64,000 bases of DNA from Motacilla alba alba (Eukaryota > Chordata > Aves > Passeriformes > Motacillidae), in contig NC_052018.1 in the NCBI RefSeq assembly GCF_015832195.1, positions 28,920,115-28,984,114 of the forward strand, in the 5' to 3' direction. The translations under genes were made by a program, and so were the position numbers. Shown here piece after piece: positions 25,998 through 38,556 of the stretch; positions within the stretch are counted from its first letter, which is position 1, and each line of letters opens with the position of its first letter. Under the pieces are notes generated by a model that saw only the letters and a program-made list of their open reading frames with translations, was not told where the DNA came from and did not search any database.

Positions 25998-28900
25998 CTT
26001 TGAGAGAAATTGAAATGACCTTAAAATAAAGAATACAAAACAAATTACAATCCTAGTAATCAACATACATACATTTTAAATAACCTATTTATTTCTTTGT
26101 TGTCAAGCCATCTAATTGGGTTTGATTTCCTAATACAGACATATACCAGGAACGCTATACCTTTCGTATATGCTGCAATTAGTTTCAGCTAAAATTCAAA
26201 TTCAAGTTCAAATTCACAGAGCACAGAAAAAAAAAACAACTAGTATGAGAGAGGGAGCAGGCATCTATTTACAAGGTTTTTTAACAGCACGACCTCTGTT
26301 GAAACTAAAGATTCTGAGGATCACAAGCTATTCCAGTGGTATGGCCCTGCTTAGTTTTTGTTCTGTAGCCAAGGAAACTGCCAAGTAGTAAGGCTTATTT
26401 TAGCAGACTTCTGCTCAGGATTTACTAAACCATTTTTGGGGCATGGCATGTTTCAGCAGGCAGTCGCCCTTGTAAGTTCCCAGCTGTTTCCAGGAGTGAT
26501 TCTCAAGCATGTTTCCAGCCTGTGTCCCACACCCAAGGCCAGATATGGCCCTGCACACACCATTTGTCAACTGGCTTTCCTCATTGTAAAAACCAGATCC
26601 CAGAAATGATCTGTGGTGCAAGCAGCAGATTCCCAATCTGGATCATCAAGGTGCCCAGGCACCGTGTTATGCAGAGACCTCTCCACAACCAAGCACAGGT
26701 GCTGTTTCAAGAACTTGTGTACTTTAGCCAGGTGAGATCTGTGCAGCCTTCACCACTGAGGCTCAACCTGGATTTTTCTTAGAAATTGGATGTCCAGAAT
26801 CTGTCTCAAAACTTCTTTTTTAACTTCTGGAGCCTTAAGGTAGCTATTTTTTCTTGCAGAGAGTACTAAATATAGCTTAAGTCACTGTAAGAATGCACTT
26901 CTTGGACAATTCAGGTATTTTGAAAGCTGCAGAGAAGAGATTAAGTGTTGGGAATGGTTTATAATTGTTATGTGCTACAATGTCAGTTCATAGTTCTGAA
27001 CTCAGTTTAGCTCAGTTTTTATCTCATTTAAAAAAGATCAGTTGCTTTTAAGCTGAACTTTTTTATTTGCACATTCATTTAGTAATTTGCTTTCCTAATT
27101 TATTTTGTACTTCCATACATAAATTTCTTTGAAATATTACCCTTTAGTGTGAAATATTGCCTTTGAAATGTACCTCACAATATATATTTTTCAGAAATTT
27201 TCACCACAGAAGTCCAAAAAACCTCTTAGCACTGGTACTTTTGACCAGATTTTATGAGATTATGTTTAGCTGTAAATTAAGAAAGGGAATTGTTGAGCAA
27301 TAGAAAGTTTACCTGGAAAAAAAAATTAGGTTTGTTTTTTAATAACAAACAATTGTGCCCATCTTTGGCATATTTGGGCATAATTCTACTTCATTATTTT
27401 AAGCCTCCTTATGCTTTTGAAGGAGCATATTTTTTTCCACCTGTTGGTATTGAAAATGTATATATTGAGAAGCACTTCTGTTAGTTACATCTGTAGTAAA
27501 ATGCACAGCAGTGAAAAAGAAGTAAAAGAAATTTGTAGAATAATGTAGAGTTTCAGGTCTGTTTCTAGCATGTCAACATTGCTCCATCTGCAAGTTCAGT
27601 GACTTCTTGTGCCTAATAGAGGGTCTGAAAAATATTCTTAAAGAGAAAGTGGTTATTTTCTTCTAATTTTAAAATAAATTTCTAATGATCTTAAAATTTC
27701 TGCAGATTATAGTATCATAAGTATTTATGTTCTTGTTAAGTAAAAGGCATATGACAATTCCAAAAATAGACAGGACTCAGTAGAATTCAGTTAATTAATT
27801 ATTGCACTGGGGAAAATATTCAGCTGTAGTTCTTCTGTCATAGGCCTTAAGGCATGCTACAGGGATTCTGTGTCACTACAATACCTTTAATGCTTTTCCC
27901 TTACATGACTGTATTTCCAGTGATAATCCCCTGAATCAAGTGAATCCTGATGTAAGTGTAACAGACTTGTAATTTTGTTTCAAATAATATTTGGCCACTA
28001 ATCAATGTAACCAAAGCACCTTTTTATTATTTAAGTATTCCAGCAAACATTTTTGGTAGCTCTTAGGACTAGCTTTTAATTTTTATATCCAATCAAAACA
28101 GATTTGATGGTGAGTGCATGTCTGAATGTTAAAAAGAGATTCTCTACATAAGTAAAGTTGGGGCTATTTTAAAATATTCTTTTATCCGTAGTTATGTGGC
28201 TGAGTTTTAAACAGTCTGAAAACCCCTACCTGAGCTATATAACTACCTGGCTGCTTAGAAAAGTATTTTGAGCAATTTTATATTAATTATACCAATTATA
28301 TATATTTATTCAATGGTTTGTACTTATGAGTTACACAAAATCATGTCTCAAAGATGCTTGCAAGTACAAATTGGAAGTCAGTAGTAAAGGAATAGCAAGA
28401 AATATTTTTCTAACATAAATTGCAAAGTTACTTTCAAACTTTGAACATCTCATAAATGTGTTACAAAATAAAAGAAACAACTACAGACATATTTGGAAGT
28501 GTGGTAAATATAGAAATATAGAAGTAGCTGTTGTTGAAACTAGTAATAGGGTATCAAACTTCAAAGATTAATTGATGTATGCTTCAGCAAGCCTGACTTT
28601 CTTTCAGAGTACATGGTATGGAGCTAACAGTGCTACAATCTTCTCTGATTTAAGTTTGTGCAAGTGTCTCCACTGGGCATGCTTGCAATACACAAATCTC
28701 AAGCCCAAGAGTTTTCAACTGTTTAGTTCTATTCTTCCACAAAGAAAAAAAAAATGAGACCTATATTTACACAATATGTTTCCAGTTAAAAAGTGTGAGG
28801 AGATGTCAGCCTGCAGATTATAGTGACTCAGCTGTGAGAGGACTGGGTTGACAGCATAGCATACATATATCAGCTGATTTCAAATTAAAAAGGGCAGAGA

Positions 28901-29759
28901 TAACCAATTTCTCCTATTTGAGAAGTTTTCTAATTTCAATGTAGTCTAGAATTTGAGAGCTGTTAATAGGCCAAAATAATAGTTATTAAGGAAGGGGTCA
29001 AGATACTAAGTAAAGAGCTGGTTAAATGCCAGTTCCAGTGAAAAGTTTTGGAACAATTTTGCACTGTCTGGTGGCACAATCTAGCCAGGAACAACAGCAT
29101 AAGACCGTGGAACTTACTAAGATTGTGAAATTTAATTACAAAAGCTGCAGTGTAAAGAAGTCCTAATTTTTTTCTGTTGAATAAGAGAGTTTGGTTGCCT
29201 TACACATCTACAGTTACAGTCAGCTTGGGAGAAAAGACCAGCTGCCTTTCACTTTGGCAGGGCAGGGTATCGGAAGGATTTTCTTCTAGCTCATCATTTT
29301 AATTTGTGGATCAAATCATACCTAATCATTAGATAGGTGTTCATTTGAGAACTGATCCAATAATGCCATAAACTGGGTGTTCTCACACCCTAAAAAAGTA
29401 TATAGAGCCAGCTATTGATTGAAAGTCATGCTCCTGAAATGTGCAATATAATTAAATATATGTTTTATAAACAATTGGCATATTCAAATCTTATTTATGC
29501 ACACACTAGATGGCTAAGTGGATAATGATGCACAAAATTAGATGGGAATATAAAATATCATCAAGTTTCAATTTACATTTGAATGATGTATACTTACATT
29601 TGTATTGTATTCTTTTTAGCCTAGATAGTGAGTCAAATAGTGACTGAAAGTGATTAGCAGTGTTTTTAATAGAAAAGTTTTGAGGGGAAAAAGGCATTAG
29701 AAAAAACTAAATTTAATAGTACATTAAAAAAAGAAAAAGCACTTTTTTAAAAACCTGTT

Positions 29760-29783
29760 ATCACAGAAAATATATTCTGTGAT
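29760..29783. repeat. Perfect 9-bp inverted repeat
   Basis: atcacagaa and its exact complement ttctgtgat flank a 6-base AT loop. Short, possibly chance. Confidence 0.65.
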
Positions 29784-29965
29784 TTATTATGCTAATAATT
29801 ATGCTAATGCTTAAATCTATGTATATAATGTTTTTATTTATAATGGGAATTAAATACCAGAAAATAAATAGCATTGTGTGCACAAGTAACACTGACATGA
29901 GAACAAATGACTGCAGGAAGTTCATTAACATTTGAGACTGAAAATTAAGCCGTCACAAAATTAAA

Positions 29966-30155
29966 TTCATAAAATCACAGAACCATGTTAGTTGAAAGAG
30001 ACCTCAGGAGGTCATCTAGTTCAATCCCCTGCTCGAATGGGTCTGCTTAAAGCAGGTTACTCAGGACCAGTGAAGTTCTGAAAAGTCACAAGGCTGGAAA
30101 CTCTGCAGCCTTTCTCAGCAGCCTGGTCCAATGCTTGGGTACACTCATGTTCTGG
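29966..30155 (-). mobile_element. CR1 LINE 3' fragment, minus strand
   Basis: Begins 'tcataaaatcacagaacc', then 'tagttgaaagagacctcaggaggtcatctagttcaatcccctgctc', 'aagcaggttactcaggacc' and 'ctcagcagcctggtccaatgctt'. This is the reverse complement of a CR1 3' terminus, truncated after about 190 bp. The subfamily differs from that at 20494, since the second block carries the 'gagcaggttgctcaggacc' type. No coding content. Confidence 0.85.
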
Positions 30156-30559
30156 AAGAGCCATCAAATTTTAGAGATTATGTGGCAATTAAAGGTGAAA
30201 ATTGGCATATTTATTCTCAATAGAGTGTTGACATATTTGTAAACAGGACCCAGTATCCGTGGATTAATGTTCAGTATATCACAGCTGACCCTGCATCACA
30301 CTATATGTGGAAGAATGCCTTCTAAAAGCTCTGTTCATTAAGATGTTGATGATATACTCCAAGCACAAGCAAGGACATGCTTTCTTTTAGACCAAAAGAA
30401 TATCTAACTTCAGTAAGACTACAAATGTTCATTTCTAAAAGCTTATAGATGAAGGAAAATATACGGAATAGATTGAGAAAAATAAATGTACGTATTTCCT
30501 GAAAAGATTGATACTGACAATTATGATGCCATAAATATTATCTGAGTGCCTTGTAAAGC
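30156..30559. other. Spacer, nothing recognised
   Basis: About 400 bp of AT-rich sequence between two LINE fragments. No repeat or coding signal recognised; it may hold more of the decayed element that follows. Confidence 0.5.
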
Positions 30560-31090
30560 AATGAAATAAATATTCCATCATTAGTAGCTGGGACAAGAGA
30601 GCCATGAACAGTAGGCAGTGAGAAATTAGGATTCATCGGTCAAACATCATTTCTTATTTTGATGCAATTACAAAATTAATGGGCAATGGTAATGAAGTAG
30701 ATTGTATACATTTGGATTCTAGTGAGGCATTTGATATGGCATCTTCAGAATTTCCAGTTTTATAATTTGATTCAGTACTGCCTTCAATAAGATCATAACC
30801 ATGTGGGCTGTAAACTGCCTAAATGAGTACATAAACCAGAAATATTAGACAGCAGCATATGAGGAAAAGGAATCTAAAAGTTGGCATTTGTTAGCAAGAG
30901 TTGGCAAGAGTTATATTTGTTTAATTTCTACATTAGTAGTCTGAAAGAAAAAGAAAAGAGGACACTAATGAAATCTGAAGATGATGTTAAATTTGAAGGA
31001 GTGTGCAGATAATTAAAGAAAAAGATTAATAGGAACTTGAGAAATTACAGATTAAGTAAAACTGAAAAATGCTATTCGTCTTAGAAATAT
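30560..31090 (+). mobile_element. Decayed CR1-type LINE with reverse transcriptase remnant, plus strand
   Basis: Plus-strand translation in shifting frames recalls CR1 RT. A segment near 30643-30690 corresponds to the region just before motif A. 'gattgtatacatttggattctagtgaggcatttgat' (FD codons at 30730-30735) translates to I-H-L-D-S-S-E-A-F-D, matching the 'YLDFSKAFD' motif A. About 250 bp on, 'gaagatgatgttaaatttgaagg' (30977 onward) matches the 'ADDTKLGG' motif C. A-to-C spacing fits CR1, and multiple stops and frameshifts are present. This is an old, dead copy. Ends are uncertain because the flanks have decayed past recognition. Confidence 0.7.
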
Positions 31091-34000
31091 TAAAGCCTGT
31101 TCCCCTTGAGGTAAGATTCTGAAACACTGATATGTTGAAAGATATTGGTATTTATTAAAAAGAAGGTAAATTCAGAAAATTCCATGATGTATTACCATTG
31201 GTACCCATAACTGTGATTCTATGGGACAGTTACAATAGTTTCTCCAAATGTGCATGAAAACACCCTTCAATTGAGGTGGTGCAACTAGGCTGAAGGATAT
31301 ATTGTTAGATGAGATGCATGCACAGGAAAGGGTAAATAAGGAAGCTAGGACAAATAATGTGCAAGCAGTGACTGAAATAGATCAGAGTTCAGCTCGTTCA
31401 CTGAAGAGTCTTCAAACTTAAAGATGATAGAACATACTTAGGACAAACCTACCACATTTTGTATATTTTCCAGTGATGAAAGCATCCCTTGAATGGATAT
31501 TGCCTGGAATGTTTTATTATTGTAGGGACTGTTTTGTTGTTCTTAGAAAACATCGGATCTCAAAAAGGCAGATGTAACTATGAATCAAGTTTGAATATTG
31601 CGCTTAAATAAACTTAAATACCTTCCATCAGCAAGGAGAGTAACGTAAAAGAGGAATAACATGTGTGATATTAAGTAATGCAAGAAATAATAAAAAAATA
31701 AGATTTTAAAAAGGCAAATGCTGCATTACAGCAAACTGTAGTTCCTGCTGGGTCCCTAGAAAAGTTCTTTCTGAAATGTCACCTCAGAGTCTGTGTGTGT
31801 GCTCTTCTCTTTTCAAGATTCCCAAAATCTTGTTCCAGGAGGCCTATTATCTGAGCTTTCACACTTTCTGTCACACCTTTAGAAGATATAGCTGTGTATG
31901 CCCAAATGCTGCTGGACCATAAGTGATTCTCCTTCTCTTCAGAGACTCTCTTCACTTTGATGGCTAAGACAAAGCGAACAGTTACATTTCTGCCAGCTGT
32001 TCTGCCCCATTCTGAGAAAGAAACATAGCATAGCTGCAAAAAAATAAAAATTAATCAAGGTCCATCCATCCAAATAATGAGCCTACTCTCATCTGCATTT
32101 TCTGCAGAATTATACTGTGTGACTGACTCAGAAGTATGCATTACATTCAGCCAGCTACTTAGAATCATCCCTCTTCCCTGGAAGCACTACTAATAATCTG
32201 AAATTTACTCTGTGGATAATACCAGGTGAAACTTTTGAAACATCTTCCATTCCCGTTTTGGTATCTATTTTAACACTCAAAATCTTGTTGCAGGCAAAAG
32301 GGAACAAACATATGTAAAGCTATGGGGTTAATCTAATTGAAATTTTTACAGATATATCAAAAGACAAAAATCTGTCATTAGTTCAGCTACCATGCTACCA
32401 ACAATCACAAACCAAATTAATGTGGAAAAACTTCATTAGAAATACAGATAAAATTGTTTTAGAAAATTTCATCCTATGTGCACTTTTTTTTTTTGGTACT
32501 GGACTCTCTGTACAATATTCCTGTGTCCTGAGCTGATGCTGTCTGTATTCCTCAAGCAGAACAGGGGGAAGGGTTACAGTGAAATATCAGCATTCTGGGG
32601 CATCAACAGGAGAAGTGCAATATTCAGGGAGGAAGCTGCTGCTTCCTTGGTGTTGAGTATGCTTGATGTTATTTTTATATGTGTTTTAACACAGTCTGCT
32701 TACATGCCCTTTCTTTTCTTTGGTTCCCAATCAATCAGTTACCTCTGTTACCTCCACTGCTAGATTTACTTAATTACAAAGCCACTAGCATGTAGTGACT
32801 AATTGACTGATTTGTTGTGATTATGCTTTATGGTTGCATTAACTGCAGTTTGTGTTTCTTGGGAGCTCTGGTACTATCCTGTATCTCCACAGGAAGTTCA
32901 GTTCACACGTAAAATAATTAATTGCATTTACTGTAAACTAAGCAAAAGCAAATTTAGGCTGCTATGAAACTGCTTTCACAACTGAAACAAGTCAGTATAG
33001 GGAGACCTATCCTGAGTCCTCACACTGTCAGGTTCACACAAACCTTGTGGCCTTAAATAATAATGGCATATTTACTGAAAAAGTAGCATCACCACAAAAC
33101 TTTGCCTTCCATACTTCAGTCTAACACACCACAGCCAAGGTCACCAGGTAGATGCTCCTTGTTTGCTCTGCCTGACACACTAAATGACAGCACTTCCTGG
33201 AGAGCTTTCTTAACTTTGCATAAGATGTGGTAACTGATGCTGTCACTAAGTTCCAAATGTATCTGCTTCATATATATAAAAAACTGATGCTTTATAAAAG
33301 TGCTTTGTAAAATCCACATCTTAAAGACCAGTAAGCTGTCACTTTATTAAGGAAAAAAACACTAAAGGCAAAAGAAAAATTGAGACATTACTGGCCTGTA
33401 AGTGTAGAGATATTTCTATCCATCTTATCCAGTCAGTTTAATGGTACTATCTAAAAGGAAAACAACTTTCATGAACTCTGAAAACAACCATGTTTTCTCA
33501 TCTGACACTCCTAAGTATCATTTATGATCTGGTGCTTCACAGGACTTGACTCTTCACTGCATTTTTTGAATCACCTGCACTATCCATTGTACATTTGGTT
33601 TATTAAAATAAGAATTCTGAATTGCAAAAATTAAAGCGGAAGCTAAATGGCCACATATACTATATCATTCTTGTTCATCATACATCTCTAAAATTTGATT
33701 ATATTAGCCTTATTTTAACTGCTAGATACACATTGGTCAAAACGAGTAATTCAAGAACATACATTATTTCTGAGGGTTTTTTATTTCATATTGGAGTTCA
33801 TCTTTCTTGTTTCTCTTGTGATGATTGTGGTATAGTTGCAAGTGGCAATAACTAGGAATCTAATGTATGAGTACAAGAGACTATTGCCATCTTTTCACAA
33901 GACCGTGGCTTTAGGATCATAAACAGATATGGTTCCATGTAAATTTTAAATAAAGAAAAACTTTCTAGGTTTTAATTTTCAGCTAAAAAAGCCCAATGAT

Positions 34001-34469
34001 CTTTTCAAAAGTAAACAATTTCCATGACACTTTTATATGATTGAAGAAAGCCCATTGGTGAAAATTATTGAAATTGAGGAATTGTAACCAAGAATACTAG
34101 GAGAAAAGAGAACAATTATCTGAATATCTTCTGGTAGCAGAAGAAGCCCTAAGAATATTAATTTCTTCCTAATATGCTCTTTCTTCCTCAAAGTCAGTCA
34201 CAGTGTGTCTAGCAGCCCTCTTTTCTGGCTATAAGTGGTTGAGTTGGAAAGTTTACTTAGAGCCTTTGTGATCGTACTCAGTCAGAATCCAATTGGATCT
34301 GAATCAGTCCTTTAATTGATAAATTCAGCATAAATGGAATGCATATATTGCTTCTTCCTTGCAATATTCTTAGGAGTTTTCTTCTTGAAGGATGTTGTAA
34401 AATTTTGAAAAATTATTTTTCTTGCTTGTTCTACATGCTTAATGCTTCCAGCTATCAAATAGTGGAGTG
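31091..34469. other. AT-rich non-coding region, no gene recognised
   Basis: About 3.4 kb without recognisable gene or repeat. Open frames are at most 95 codons with no domain. Part of the first few hundred bases may be the decayed 3' portion of the LINE just upstream. Confidence 0.5.
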
Positions 34470-34506
34470 TAATAATGAAGCCTCCAAACTGGAGGCTTCA
34501 TTATTA
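34470..34506. repeat. Perfect 17-bp hairpin with 3-base loop
   Basis: taataatgaagcctcca at 34470-34486 is followed by aac and then its exact complement at 34490-34506; with G-T wobbles the stem can extend about three more pairs outward. The mixed-base stem makes chance unlikely. The 3-base loop and short stem are a poor fit to a microRNA precursor; a template-switch (snap-back) mutation is the simplest origin. It directly abuts the tandem array at 34509. Confidence 0.95.
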
Positions 34507-34508
34507 TA

Positions 34509-34556
34509 TCACTGGACTTTATCGTCACTGGACTATATCATCACTGGACTTTTTGA
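34509..34556 (+). repeat. Tandem repeat, three units of 16 bp
   Basis: The 10-mer tcactggact occurs at 34509, 34525 and 34541, an exact 16-bp period, with the remaining six bases of each unit AT-rich and variable. It begins two bases after the hairpin ends. Confidence 0.9.
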
Positions 34557-35819
34557 GCATCTCAATATGATTAAAAGAAGTAGATTTGTTGCTTAAAAAA
34601 AAGTAAAATCTTACATACAGAGAAGGAAAAAAATAATTAGTTTATTTTAAATCCATATCAGTGGAAGAAAATCACAGAATAATTTGTCTCTGTGTTTCAA
34701 GAGATAGTCTTCCCAAAAAAAAAAAAAAAAAAACTTTGGTAAATTTTTTGCATTTTTGGTGTTGCTGAAGATAAACTTAATGTCTTTCTCCCAAAACTGT
34801 TTGAAAACATTAATATATCCCATTTGCTTCTGACCACTGTTCTGAAAATATTTTGAGAGAAATGGAGAACACACAAACACCTTCAGAATGAATTTGTTGC
34901 TTTCACTGATAAGAAAGGTGGAACATTTTTTTTGGTAAATAGCAGTTGGTGTAATGAACATAGAGAGGTTTGAGTTTTTTACTGATGACTGACTTCTGTA
35001 CTAAATGAAAATGTGCAGGAGCATCCAAAGCATTTGGAAATTATCTTCACTGTAGTAACTGTGATGTGTAGAACATTGGAAATAAAAAAGAGTAAAAGAT
35101 AAGACCCAAACGTAAATGCTATCCAAATATAAAAAGGTGAGATTTCCTCTGTAAAAATACTTGAAATATTCCCAGTTTCCTTTACAGGATATAGGAAACC
35201 ATAGCACATGTAGACAATCATCCACATTTGCTGTATGAAGATACAGAAATTGGGATGACATTTAGATAAAAACCTACTAAAAGACATGGACTTTCCCCTA
35301 TATCTGAATAGGTTAGGCTACTTGCACTGCAAATTCAAATATTAAAGAAAAGGTTAAAATGTATGAAAATTTGTTAGATATAGAACAGCATATATTTAAT
35401 AATGATACATACCTGAAAAGTGAAGGTAAAGTTATCCTAAGGAAAAAAAAAAGAATAGCAGTAAAGAACTACAAAAAAAAATCCAATGAAAAATATTAAA
35501 TTAAAAAGGTAGCAAAACATCAGTGGTATCAGTAATTTTTTTAAAATGTTGGGAGCCTAAGCAGTAAGATGCAAGAATTGAATTGCAACTTTCTTTATAC
35601 AAAATATCTAAGGAATTTTATGAGTGAATGATAATGGTAATGCAATAGTGGGGTTCCCTATTACCTTAAAGTATAACAGGGGGGATTAAGTTTGATTCAG
35701 AATGTAGCTTAGGGTCTCTAAGATTTGAGCTGTAATGCCTGAATTGTAAGAATATGACATTAAGGTTATGCTGTCAATTAACCGTATGAGATGGTGGCAG
35801 TGGCTCTAGAGCACTGTGA
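34557..35819. other. AT-rich spacer with poly-A run
   Basis: Contains a 19-A run at 34715-34733 and otherwise unremarkable AT-rich sequence. Minus-strand frames at 34647-35287 (up to 104 codons, F/Y/I-rich) have no recognisable domain; one reads through the homopolymer. No gene called. Confidence 0.5.
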
Positions 35820-36220
35820 ATAACTAGAAATACTGCAAAGGCAGAAAACATCGTAATGGAAGATGAGTAGGCACTTAACGAAATTATCAGATAAGAGGTT
35901 TAAAATAAACAAAGCACTTTTTCACTTAGTATGTAATTAAATTGTGGAGCTGAATGTGCTAGATGCTCTAGAAGCCAAAAATCCAAATTAATTCCAAAAC
36001 CTCCTAGGCATGTTCACTGATACCAGGTCTATAAATGCTATTAAGTTCAGTGAATTCAAAAGGAACCTCCAGGTCAGGAAGTCCCCAAGTCCCTGATATC
36101 TCAAAGGATGTCCAGAGATATATCAGCATAGGCTTGCCTTATTTCTGTCTTCCACATCAGAAAGGATGCTGAGCTAAATTAGACCTTTTTCTGCTCTCCT
36201 GTGTAGAGTCATGTTCTTAA
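35820..36220 (+). mobile_element. Ancient CR1-type LINE 3' end, plus strand
   Basis: Reads 'actagaaatactgcaaaggcagaaaacat', 'gtttaaaataaacaaagcactttttcactt', 'gtaattaaattgtggagctgaatg', 'agttcagtgaattcaaaaggaacctcc', and ends 'gctgagctaaattagaccttt...tcatgttctta'. These blocks in this order are the 3' end of an old CR1 lineage shared with turtles and crocodilians, whose tail is 'ctgggctagatggacc..tggtctgacccagtatgg...atgttctta'. Diverged and non-coding. It is in the opposite orientation to the younger CR1 copies of the window. Confidence 0.75.
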
Positions 36221-38530
36221 AAGCATTATAAAAGACTCATTTCAGAGTGATTCCTGTCTACAGTATTTGATAATTTTTCTTTCACTTAAAAATTACTTTG
36301 TCTTGATAATAAACAGACTCTAGTGGGGGGTTCCCACTATGGTAATAGTGACTTATACTTGATCCTAATGACATGAAAGCATTTTTAAAAGCTGACTCCT
36401 TGATAATTTAATTGTTGAGAGCAATGGTAGTTTTAATTTGGAGGGAGGGAAGCTAGTCTGCAATATTTTAACCACTTAGCCCTGTCTGTACAACCAATGT
36501 AGCAAATGCCTGTTACGTTCTTGGTGATAGTGAAGCAGTTTTGTTGTTAGGGATCCTCCATAGTTTTTCCAGACTTAAAAAAATTAGTGTGGCAAGGGTT
36601 GTGCCCCATTATTGTCCATTCTTCCAACAAGAGAATAACTATCAAGCATAAAAAATACTTTCTTAACCCAAAGGAACTATTCATGCTGATTGTGCCTTCA
36701 GAGTTCAGTTCACTGGTATGCTCTGGCTGTGCTGCATTGTCTCAGCAATGAAGAACATCTGTAAGTCCAGCTGCATTGTACAGTCAGATCTGTGCAAAGC
36801 AGGTGGAGTGAATCTCATGTGGTTTGCCCTGAGTAGCAACCATTTGCATTTTTAAAATGCTGAAGAGCAACTTAAGCTTTTTGAGTGTAGATACTGTGTT
36901 TGGCTCCAAACCACTGCAGTACTGAAGCACTCTTATTTCCATGTCACATCCAGGCAAAGTTGTTTGCCTTATGCTCAGGGATGCATGGGAACAACTCTGG
37001 TTTTTAAAGGTATCCAATGACCTTGGGAAGAGATTGCTCTCAATTTTATCTCCTGAAAATATGTGACAGCAACTGGCCTCCTGCTATCCAGTCCCATGCA
37101 TTTCAGGAAGTGACACATCATGGAGTTGCCTCCACAATGGACAGCATGGTCTCAAGTAGCCTAGGAAATGCCTAACCAGCTCCTCTGCCTATGAGTGTAG
37201 TTATTATAGGGGGAAAGTAACTCTCAGGCACAATGACGTGGGCAAGTAAGACATTCTGCTGTTAAATTTGTCAGCACACTTACACTAAATGCATACATCA
37301 CTGGAGTTGCCTCAACTGTAGATGTTGGTTTTTTTTTGCCAGACAATGTGGTGGATTCCCTTGAAATCATGTTAAACTTAGCTGATGCTGGTTTAAATTG
37401 TCGCAAAGTTATTGAAGGATAACCTAAAATTAAGACAAATCCTGTTGAATTCTGTCAATATTAAAAATACATCTCCTAGGAAAAATTTGTCTAAGTATCA
37501 ATTTAGGAATGGATACAATATTTACATAAATATTTATTGATAACTAGATTATCACAAAAAATGAGGGGTTAACAAATATAACCATTTGTTGCTGCAGAAC
37601 TGTTTATAGTGTATTTCAGCAAAAATTATCTCTTGGTGTTCAAAGTACAAGGAGCAGGCAGAATGCTTACAACACCTGTATTGTTGTGTTCTCCCTCAAA
37701 CCCCCAGTAGGTTTCAAACTATGTTAGTAATCAGTAGCTCTTGTAGAAAGAGAAGACAAAGATTTTCCAGCTGCATAGGAGCAGAAAAAATGTTTCAGAC
37801 TCATAATTTCTGTTAATTGATTCATATGTAGCCCTGCATAGGGACATCAGAGAGACCAAATGTTTCATTTGGGTCACAGTGTGGTTATAACTAGTAGATT
37901 AAGTGTGGTCTTAAAGGTAAGAAGTCTACAGTAAACATATTCTGGGCACAGAAGAAAAAAGTCTGAATGCAAGAAAATTTGCATCAAGTGCAGTAGCAGT
38001 GTCCATAATTAAAGACAGGTTATGCTCATGAAAAGCTGTCTTGCTGTTACAAAACAACAGATTACAGGAGGCCAAAATACAGCTTGTGTGAATTTATCAG
38101 TATCAGTTTACATCTTTAGCTATGGATGTCTTTAAACTGCGCTATTTCGCTGTTGACAAAAAGTGAAGACAAAAGGAAAGGAACCCTTTGTGTCGTCTGT
38201 AGAGAGAACATCACTATCAGAGAGTTGGATTCTGCTGCACTGAGTTTGAATTCTGTAGACTCACAGAGGTAAAAGAGCCACTTCCCCAGTGGATGAAATT
38301 GCAGCTAGTCATGGTGAAATGATACCCAATTACAACTTACTGATAAATGCATCTTAATGTTCCATCGATGTATCACGAAATTATTGTGTATCAGTGCTGT
38401 TCTATTTAGAAGTGTTGAACTGCAATGTCAAGCTATCAGGCCATGATTATTTAGTTATATTGTTTCACTCTGTTCCATACTATCTTTCTAGTGGAGGAAA
38501 AAGGCTCACAAGTCTCACCATGGTTTAAAA

Positions 38531-38556
38531 CAACAACAACAACAACAAAAAAAAAA
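38531..38556 (+). repeat. (CAA)n microsatellite grading into poly-A
   Basis: Six CAA units followed by a run of A. Simple sequence repeat, likely polymorphic. Confidence 0.9.

Larger units (their letters stand above)
24601..29965. other. AT-rich non-coding region, no gene recognised
   Basis: About 5.4 kb without a recognised exon or dispersed repeat. It includes a purine tract (25371-25500), a 27-bp-period duplication (25948-25997) and a short hairpin (29760-29783). Overlapping frames at 26170-26782 have no domain; that part is less AT-rich than its flanks and may be an unrecognised old repeat. Confidence 0.5.

Noticed and set aside
34470..34506. Possible microRNA precursor
   Set aside because: The loop is only 3 bases and the stem 17-20 bp, below the usual size of a pre-miRNA; retained only as a structural repeat.
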